Of a stretch of 64,000 nt of DNA, positions 58,476-64,000 are shown in pieces (position 1 is the stretch's first letter; the number at the start of each line of letters is the position of its first letter). The position numbers and the translations under genes were made by a program. The notes beneath the pieces are model-generated. The model saw only the letters and a list, made by a program, of their open reading frames with translations. It did no database searches and had not been told where the DNA came from. The stretch is from assembly GCF_023887685.1 (NCBI RefSeq), contig NZ_JAMWMR010000019.1:62001-126000 (forward strand). Direction: 5' to 3'. Source of the stretch: Streptomyces macrolidinus (lineage in GTDB: Bacteria; Actinomycetota; Actinomycetes; Streptomycetales; Streptomycetaceae).

Positions 58476-60107
58476 GTGAGCGGTAGTGCGATCAGCCCGG
58501 GCGGAGGGCGCCGACGCCGGGCCCGGTATCAGCCGCCCGCACCGTGGCGCGCGGCGGACGGGGAACCTGTACCGTCCCGGGTCGGCAGCGGGGTGCTGGC
58601 GGCGGTCCGGCTGTTCGCGATCTGGGGCGTCAGCCTGGTCGGGGCGGCGGCCCTGCTGGCGGCCCCGGGACTGCTCCTGGTCGCCGTGAACCAGCCGTGG
58701 CACCCGCCGACGGTCGCGGAGGCGGGTGGCGGCGGTGAGGACAGGTACCACCTGTGGCTGCTGGTGGTCCTCACCCTGATCCCCTGCGCGGTACTGGGGG
58801 CGCGCCGACTGGTCCGCAGCGGCGTCGGCCAGGAGGGCAAGGCCGCTCTCGGGGCGGGTGAGGCGGTGCTGCTCGTCCCCCCGGTCCTTGCGCTGGCCGC
58901 CCTGGCGGTCCACCACGGGCCGCTGCCCGGTGGCAACCACGGTGTCGTCTGGCTCAGCCTGCCGCTGTTCGCCTGCGGTGTGCTGGGCATGCGTGGGGTG
59001 GCCGGAGTGCACCGGAGGGTGGCGAGCTCATGGAGCAGGACGCCCATCACCGTGCCCTACCGTGCCGCGCCCGCGCCCGCCACCGGCACACGACCCTGGT
59101 GGGGACGATGGTGGCCGTGGACGCGCTGGGTGCTGACCGACCCGGCAACCTGGCGGGACCTGCTGTGGACCTCCTTCACCGGAGGCGTGGGCGCGACCCT
59201 TGCGGCACTCGTCGCCACTCCCGTCTGCGCCGTGACACGGTTGTTCGGTGCGTTCCTCGGTCCCGGCCCGGTAGGCCGGAAGCCGGCCGAAGCGCACGTC
59301 TTCCTGGCAGCGGTCACGGTGACGGCGACGCTGCTGATGATGCTTCCGATCGTGCTGTGGGCCGCACCCCGGCTGATGCTCGGATACAGCCGGTCGGCCC
59401 GCTGTCTGCTGGGCCCGAGTCGGCAGGAGGAACTGGCACAGCGCGTCGACCACTTGGCGCAGACCCGGTCCGACACCCTGGACGCCGGGGCGGCGGAGAT
59501 GCGCCGGATCGAGCGCGACCTGCACGACGGCGCACAGGCCCGGCTGGTGGCCATGGGCATGGCCCTGGACACGGCGCAGCACCTGGTTGTCAGCAACCCC
59601 GAGGCCGCGCGGAGCCTGCTGGTCGAGGTCAAGGCATCCTCGGTGAAGGCGCTGGCCGAACTGCGCGACCTGGTCCGCGGAATCCACCCGCCGGTGCTGG
59701 CCGACCGGGGCCTGGCCGACGGTGTTCACGCGCTGGCACTGGACCTGCCGCACCGGGTGTACTTCAGCGGTGAGCTGGCGGGCCGGGCGCCCGCCCCGGT
59801 GGAGTCGGCGGCCTACTTCGCGGTGAGCGAGCTGCTGGCCAACGTGACCAAGCACGCCGAGGCCCGGCAGATCTGGATCGAGATCGGCCATGACAGCGAC
59901 CTTGAGGCGGGTACGCTCCGGATCACCATCACCGACGATGGTCGGGGCGGGGCCGATCCGGCCGACGGCACCGGCCTTCTCGGTGTCGAGCGCCGTCTGG
60001 CCGCCTTCGACGGCGTACTCGCCATCAGCAGTCCGCCCGGCGGCCCGACCATCGTGAACATGGAGATCCCGTGCGCGTTGTCATCGCCGAAGACCTCTTC
60101 CTCCTGA
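58476..60107 (+). CDS. NarL/DesK-type sensor histidine kinase
   Basis: Encodes 543 residues. The N-terminal half has several transmembrane helices (ALLAAPGLLLVAVNQPW, WLLVVLTLIPCAVLGA, AVLLVPPVLALAALAV, FLAAVTVTATLLMMLPIVLW). The HisKA_3 dimerisation helix carries the phosphorylated His in MRRIERDLHDGAQARLVAM (H350). The ATPase domain has the N box ELLANVTKHA and G boxes TDDGRGG and GTGLLGVERRL. GTG 58476 has GGAGGAG upstream. The response regulator gene overlaps its 3' end by 37 nt. The signal is unknown; linkage to the ABC transporter suggests an envelope or drug cue. Confidence 0.94.
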   Translation: MSGSAISPGGGRRRRARYQPPAPWRAADGEPVPSRVGSGVLAAVRLFAIWGVSLVGAAALLAAPGLLLVAVNQPWHPPTVAEAGGGGEDRYHLWLLVVLTLIPCAVLGARRLVRSGVGQEGKAALGAGEAVLLVPPVLALAALAVHHGPLPGGNHGVVWLSLPLFACGVLGMRGVAGVHRRVASSWSRTPITVPYRAAPAPATGTRPWWGRWWPWTRWVLTDPATWRDLLWTSFTGGVGATLAALVATPVCAVTRLFGAFLGPGPVGRKPAEAHVFLAAVTVTATLLMMLPIVLWAAPRLMLGYSRSARCLLGPSRQEELAQRVDHLAQTRSDTLDAGAAEMRRIERDLHDGAQARLVAMGMALDTAQHLVVSNPEAARSLLVEVKASSVKALAELRDLVRGIHPPVLADRGLADGVHALALDLPHRVYFSGELAGRAPAPVESAAYFAVSELLANVTKHAEARQIWIEIGHDSDLEAGTLRITITDDGRGGADPADGTGLLGVERRLAAFDGVLAISSPPGGPTIVNMEIPCALSSPKTSSS

Positions 60108-60715
60108 GGGACGGCCTGACGCGCCTGCTGGGGGCGCACGGATTCGAGGTGGTGGCCGCCGTCGACAACGGCCCCGACCTGCTGGCCGCGGTGGCGGCCG
60201 AGAAGCCGGACGCGGCGATCGTGGACGTGCGGCTGCCACCGACCTTCACCGACGAGGGCCTGCGCGCCGCGCTGGAGGCCCGACGGCTCTCCCCGGGGCT
60301 GCCGGTGCTGGTCCTCTCGCAGTACGTCGAGCAGTTGTATGCCCGGGAGTTGCTGGCCGCGGGCCAAGGCGGCACCGGCTATCTGCTCAAGGACCGGGTG
60401 ATGGATGGCGGCCAGTTCGTCGAAGCGGTCCGGCGGGTGGCGACGGGCGGCACCGCGATGGACCCCGAGGTGATCGCCCGTCTGCTGGCCCACAACTCCG
60501 CGGACGGTGCCGTGGCCGCGCTCACCCAGCGCGAGCGGGAGGTTCTCTCGCTGATGGCGGAGGGGCGTTCGAACGCGGCTATCGCCCAGCAACTGGTCAT
60601 CACCGAGCGGTCGGTGTCCAAGCACACAGCCTCGATCTTCACACGGCTCGGCCTGCAGCCCTCCGACGACGACAACCGGCGCGTCCTTGCGGTGCTGGCA
60701 TATCTGAACCGTTGA
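60071..60715 (+). CDS. LuxR-type response regulator
   Basis: Encodes 214 residues. The receiver domain has E7-D8, phosphoacceptor D52 (AAIVDVRLPP), Ser in LVLSQY and Lys in YLLKDRV. The C-terminal LuxR helix-turn-helix starts near residue 150: LTQREREVLSLMAEGRSNAA, IAQQLVITERSVSKHTASIF. It starts inside the kinase gene in another frame, giving tight coupling. It probably binds the nested dyad between the divergent operons and controls the ABC genes and itself. Confidence 0.94.
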   Translation: MRVVIAEDLFLLRDGLTRLLGAHGFEVVAAVDNGPDLLAAVAAEKPDAAIVDVRLPPTFTDEGLRAALEARRLSPGLPVLVLSQYVEQLYARELLAAGQGGTGYLLKDRVMDGGQFVEAVRRVATGGTAMDPEVIARLLAHNSADGAVAALTQREREVLSLMAEGRSNAAIAQQLVITERSVSKHTASIFTRLGLQPSDDDNRRVLAVLAYLNR

Positions 60716-60898
60716 GCACCCGCTGCGGAAGCGAACGCACCGGTCAGCATGGTCAGCATGTCCTTCTGCGTGATCGATGCGTGAGCGGACGGTGTGGACG
60801 TGTTGTCGTGGGGCAGCTCGCTCGGCATTGTGAATGTCTCTGACCGGGTGGTTCCGTACTCCCGAAGAAGTGTCCGGAACCCCCGAGGGGAGCGCGCC

Positions 60899-61618
60899 GT
60901 GTCGCACGTACTGAACCTGTGGCGTCAACAGCTGGGAGCGGTGCCCGACTCGGTCTGGCGGCGCACCGATCTCCAGGTGCTGATCCTCGCCGAGACCGGG
61001 CTCACGGACCTCCCGCCCGAGATCGGCCGACTGCTCCGGCTGACCACCCTGGACCTCGGCCACAACCGCCTCGCCTCGGTGCCCGACGCGCTCGGTGACC
61101 TGGCCGGGCTCAGCGACTTCCTCTATCTGCACGACAACGACCTGACCGAGATACCCGACGCCCTGGGCAAGCTGACGCGGCTGCGCTACCTCAACGTCGG
61201 CGAGAACTCCCTGACGGTGCTGCCCGAGGCCCTCGGCCGGATGACCGGGCTGATCGAGCTGAGGGCGCAGTTCAACCGGCTGACCACGCTGCCCGACAGC
61301 ATCGGCCGACTGCACCGGCTGCGCGAACTCTGGCTCCGGGGCAACGCGATCGAACGCCTGCCGTCGTCCCTGGCCGACCTCCACGACCTGCGCCACCTGG
61401 ACCTGCGGGAGAACGCCCTGGCCGAGCTTCCGCAGGTGCTGGCCGGGCTGCCCCGGCTGCGCCAGCTCGACGTACGCGGCAACCGCCTCACGCACCTGCC
61501 GGACTGGGTCCTCGACCTGCCCGTGCTGGAGAAGCTGGACCTGCGCTGGAACGCCTGCGCGCCTGCTCCGTCGCTGCTGGCCGAGCTGGAGCGGCGGGGG
61601 TGTGTCGTCCTCCTGTAG
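60899..61618 (+). CDS. Leucine-rich-repeat protein
   Basis: Encodes 239 residues with about eight tandem leucine-rich repeats of 23 residues each (pattern LxxLxLxxNxLxxLPxxL), for example LTTLDLGHNRLASVPDAL, LRYLNVGENSLTVLPEAL and LRHLDLRENALAELPQVL. The repeats are regular and bacterial (plant-like/bacterial LRR subtype), forming a solenoid for protein binding. No signal peptide is evident, so it is probably cytosolic. GTG 60899 with GAGGGGAGC upstream is chosen; a start further up at 60794 lacks support. Partner unknown. Confidence 0.85.
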   Translation: MSHVLNLWRQQLGAVPDSVWRRTDLQVLILAETGLTDLPPEIGRLLRLTTLDLGHNRLASVPDALGDLAGLSDFLYLHDNDLTEIPDALGKLTRLRYLNVGENSLTVLPEALGRMTGLIELRAQFNRLTTLPDSIGRLHRLRELWLRGNAIERLPSSLADLHDLRHLDLRENALAELPQVLAGLPRLRQLDVRGNRLTHLPDWVLDLPVLEKLDLRWNACAPAPSLLAELERRGCVVLL

Positions 61619-61664
61619 AGGCGTCGTTCTCCTGCAGACCGCGAGCCGTCACGGGCGAGAGAGG

Positions 61665-62348
61665 TCAGTGCCTCGTCAGTTCCGTGAGAGGCAGCGTGTG
61701 CTGGGTGTGGACCGCCTTCGCCTGGAGGTAGCGGACGTTGTGGGCCGTGGTGAAGACGCCCGTGGGAACGCGGTCGACGACCGTGAGGCCCAGGGAGCGG
61801 AGTTGGGAGGCCTTGTCGGGGTTGTTGGAGAGCAGGTCCAGGGACTCGATGCCGAGGACGCGCAGCATCTGCGCGGCGGCCGTGTAGTCACGGGCGTCCT
61901 CCGGCAGCCCGAGCGCGGCGTTCGCCTCGTACGTGTCCAGGCCCTGGTCCTGGAGCGCGTAGGCGTCGAGCTTGTTGTAGAGGCCGATACCGCGGCCCTC
62001 CTGACGGAGGTAGAGCAGCACGCCGCCCCGGTCGGCGATGCGCTGTACCGCCTCGCGCAGTTGGGGACCGCAGTCGCAGCGGGCCGAGCCGAGGACGTCG
62101 CCGGTCAGGCACTCGGAGTGCAGCCGCACCAGCGGGGCGCGGTCGGCGGCGGGTTCGCCGAGGACCACCGCCACATGCTCCTGGCCGTCGGCAAGGCCGT
62201 GGAAGGTGACCAGGTCGGCCGTGACGGTGCAGTCGTCGCCGAAGCGGAGCGGGACCGTCACGCGGGTGCGGACCGTGGCGGCGGGGAGGGCGGCCGGGTC
62301 GCCGCTGCCGGCGGCACCGGACGCCGTGGTGTCGCGGGGGTCGCACAT
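61665..62348 (-). CDS. GTP cyclohydrolase II
   Basis: Encodes 227 residues of the GTP cyclohydrolase II family (riboflavin pathway, step 1: GTP to 2,5-diamino-6-ribosylamino-pyrimidinone phosphate). The zinc ligands are in HSECLTGDVLGSARCDCG (C80, C91, C93) and the catalytic Tyr113 and Arg are kept in LLYLRQEGRGIGLYNKL. The family end VRYLQAKAVHTQHTL is present. The Tyr rules out the known Streptomyces variant that stops at a formylamino product. It stands alone without the usual ribB/ribE genes, divergent from a RibD-like gene. Confidence 0.92.
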   Translation of the reverse strand: MCDPRDTTASGAAGSGDPAALPAATVRTRVTVPLRFGDDCTVTADLVTFHGLADGQEHVAVVLGEPAADRAPLVRLHSECLTGDVLGSARCDCGPQLREAVQRIADRGGVLLYLRQEGRGIGLYNKLDAYALQDQGLDTYEANAALGLPEDARDYTAAAQMLRVLGIESLDLLSNNPDKASQLRSLGLTVVDRVPTGVFTTAHNVRYLQAKAVHTQHTLPLTELTRH

Positions 62349-62503
62349 GTCGGTCGTCCTTGTCCGGGCCGGTGGGTAGCGGGTGCCGAGGATGCGCCCC
62401 CATGCTTCCGCTGTGCGGCACCCCTCGGTCGGAGACTGTAATCAACCGCCCGGGAGGCGACCGCCCGAGCCCGCCCGAACCCCGACCACTGGAGCGCGAC
62501 CCC

Positions 62504-63652
62504 ATGGCCCACCCCTACGTGCTGTTGTCCGCCGCCGTCTCCCTCGACGGCTTCCTGGACGACACCGGACCCGAGCGGCTCCTGCTGTCCGGGCCGGAGG
62601 ACTTCGACCGGGTCGACGAGGTACGGGCGGACAGCGACGCGATCCTCGTCGGCGCGGGCACGCTGCGCAGCGACAACCCGCGCCTGCTGGTCGCCTCCGC
62701 CGAGCGGCGCGCGGCCCGGGTCGCCGCCGGGCGCCCGGAACACCCGCTGAAGGTCACGGTCAGCGCGTCCGGCGACCTCGACCCCACGGCCCGGTTCTGG
62801 CACACGGGCGGCGCGAAGATCGCCTACACGACGGACGAGGGCGCCCGGCGGCTGCGGGAGCTGCTGCCGACGGACGTGGAGGTGGCCCCGCTCGGCCCCG
62901 CCGTGGAGTGGGCGGTCGTGCTCGCGCACCTCGGGGACGTCAAGGGCGTACGGCGGCTGATGGTCGAGGGCGGCGGGCACGTGCATACACGGTTGCTCCA
63001 GCAGGGGCTCGCGGACGAGCTGCGGCTGGCGGTGGCGCCGCTGTTCGTCGGAGAGGCGGACGCGCCGCGGATGTTCGGGCCCGGGGCGTATCCGCCGGGC
63101 CGGATGCGGCTGCTGGAGACCCGGCCGGTCGGGGACGTCGTCCTGCTGCGGTACGTCCCCACGGCGCCCGGTACCGGGAGATCGGCCGTCGCCGCCGACC
63201 GGCGATGGCTGCGGACGGCCTGCGAACTGGCCGCGCAGTGTCCGCCCTCCCGTACGGCCTTCAGCGTCGGCGCGGTGATCGTCGCGGCCGACGGCACGGA
63301 GCTGGCGCGGGCGCACTCCCGGGAGGGCGGCGACCCCGTCGTCCACGCGGAGGAGGCGGCGCTGGCGAAGCTCGACCCGGCGGACCCCCGGCTGGCCACC
63401 GCCACCGTGTACAGCAGCCTGGAGCCGTGCACCCGCCGCGCCTCCCGGCCCGCGCCCTGCGCCCGGCTGATCCTCGACGCCGGGGTACGACGGGTGGTCA
63501 CGGCATGGCGCGAGCCGGACACGTTCGTCGCGTCGGCCGACGGGAGCGGGGCGCTCACGGCCCAGGGAGTGGACGTGGTGCTCCTGCCGGAGTGCGAGCG
63601 GCGGGCGAAGGCCCCGAACGCCCATCTGCTCTCCCCGCCCGACCGCTCCTGA
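62504..63652 (+). CDS. RibD-like reductase-deaminase with reversed domain order
   Basis: Encodes 382 residues. Residues 1-225 are a RibD_C/DHFR-like pyrimidine reductase domain (LLSAAVSLDGFLDD, DAILVGAGTLRSDNPRLLV, LMVEGGGHVHTRLLQQGLAD). Residues about 235-382 are a cytidine-deaminase-type domain with the zinc site HAEEAAL (H281) and EPCTRRASRPAPCARLI. Standard RibD has the deaminase first and the reductase last, so the order here is swapped, and the Cys-Cys spacing is one residue longer than usual. ATG 62504 is preceded by GGAG. Divergent from GTP cyclohydrolase II, so the two may make a riboflavin-related pyrimidine. Confidence 0.88.
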   Translation: MAHPYVLLSAAVSLDGFLDDTGPERLLLSGPEDFDRVDEVRADSDAILVGAGTLRSDNPRLLVASAERRAARVAAGRPEHPLKVTVSASGDLDPTARFWHTGGAKIAYTTDEGARRLRELLPTDVEVAPLGPAVEWAVVLAHLGDVKGVRRLMVEGGGHVHTRLLQQGLADELRLAVAPLFVGEADAPRMFGPGAYPPGRMRLLETRPVGDVVLLRYVPTAPGTGRSAVAADRRWLRTACELAAQCPPSRTAFSVGAVIVAADGTELARAHSREGGDPVVHAEEAALAKLDPADPRLATATVYSSLEPCTRRASRPAPCARLILDAGVRRVVTAWREPDTFVASADGSGALTAQGVDVVLLPECERRAKAPNAHLLSPPDRS

Positions 63653-63739
63653 CCTGGCACCGGCGCCCCCCGGACGGGGTGAAACCGCAGGTGAGAGTGG
63701 GGGAGCGAGATACGTGCACGAGGTGCCCCGCGGATGACG

Positions 63740-63745
63740 TACACT
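63740..63745 (+). promoter_or_regulatory. -10 box of tRNA-fMet
   Basis: TACACT lies 11 nt before the first base of the tRNA. Confidence 0.4.
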
Positions 63746-63756
63746 TGAATCACCGA

Positions 63757-63830
63757 CGCGGGGTGGAGCAGCTCGGTAGCTCGCTGGGCTCATAACCCAG
63801 AGGTCGCAGGTTCAAATCCTGTCCCCGCTA
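63757..63830 (+). tRNA. Initiator tRNA-fMet(CAT)
   Basis: A 74-nt tRNA with anticodon CAT, the three G-C pairs GGG/CCC in the anticodon stem typical of initiators, and an unpaired first acceptor position (C1 against T72). These mark the formyl-methionyl initiator rather than elongator Met. Confidence 0.95.
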
Positions 63831-63835
63831 CTGAT

Positions 63836-63875
63836 CGCCGAGGGCCGGAATCCGAAAGGGTTCCGGCCCTCGGCG
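63836..63875 (+). terminator. Terminator of tRNA-fMet
   Basis: A perfect 15-bp stem (63836-63850 with 63861-63875) around a 10-nt loop. After it the last 125 bases show nothing recognisable. Confidence 0.88.
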
Positions 63876-64000
63876 CGTTCGCCCTTCGCACCCTTGATCA
63901 CCATCAGTCACGTTGCGTAAGCGAACGGAACCGCTCCGCACAGCAACTGACGCTTCATCAGGCTCGAGAGACCGGTGACACGTGGTCAACTCGCCCTACT

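Overview
The window is high-GC (about 72%) actinobacterial chromosome and is almost certainly Streptomyces. It carries bldC, two adjacent SigB-type sporulation/stress sigma factors (sigF/sigN-like), an Lsr2 paralogue, an SSI-type protease inhibitor, a tRNA adenosine deaminase with its actinobacterial partner protein, and valine dehydrogenase. Starts are often GTG and many promoters look leaderless. From memory, gene content and order match the core block SCO4020 to SCO4094 of S. coelicolor; no database was searched.

Region 1 (1-9.9 kb) is mixed. It has an SSI inhibitor, tRNA-Ser(GCT) and tRNA-Arg(ACG), then a small island of lower-GC genes (lipoprotein, DinB-like enzyme) next to the C-terminal scrap of a tyrosine integrase. 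An OmpR-type response regulator follows whose kinase seems to have been lost. Next are a PPOX enzyme, a YceI/carboxypeptidase-like-repeat ORF, a 14-TM MFS exporter and its MarR regulator. Region 2 (9.9-19.5 kb) holds the two sigma factors, tadA and its partner, upp, a LytR_C protein, several small membrane proteins, serine tRNAs and the SRP RNA.

Region 3 (19.5-40 kb) is the purine block: dnaX, purD, a very large repeat-bearing membrane protein with a degenerate M48-like domain, a DMFase-like protein, purC, tRNA-Gly genes, the Lsr2 paralogue, purSQL, an MFS/TetR divergent pair, an MDMPI-fold protein, purF and purM. Together these encode most of de novo IMP synthesis: PurF, PurD, PurSQL, PurM and PurC. 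Region 4 (40-55 kb) has a DUF3073 protein, vdh, bldC, hrpA, a tRNA Glu-Asp-Phe cluster, a metallophosphoesterase, a minimal zincin and a DEAD-box helicase with an RGG/RD-rich tail.

Region 5 (55-64 kb) is an accessory module: a MacB/FtsX-type ABC transporter divergent from a NarL-type two-component system, with a nested palindrome between them. It is followed by a leucine-rich-repeat protein, GTP cyclohydrolase II divergent from a RibD-like enzyme with reversed domain order, and initiator tRNA-Met.

No CRISPR array, complete prophage, insertion sequence or recognisable secondary-metabolite cluster is visible. The most unusual items are the nested dyad at 58358-58411, the split MFS/repeat/YceI ORF with two long perfect hairpins, the orphaned response regulator with phased TCTCAG boxes, the degenerate peptidase with near-identical 108-bp repeats, the integrase scrap, and the domain-swapped RibD.
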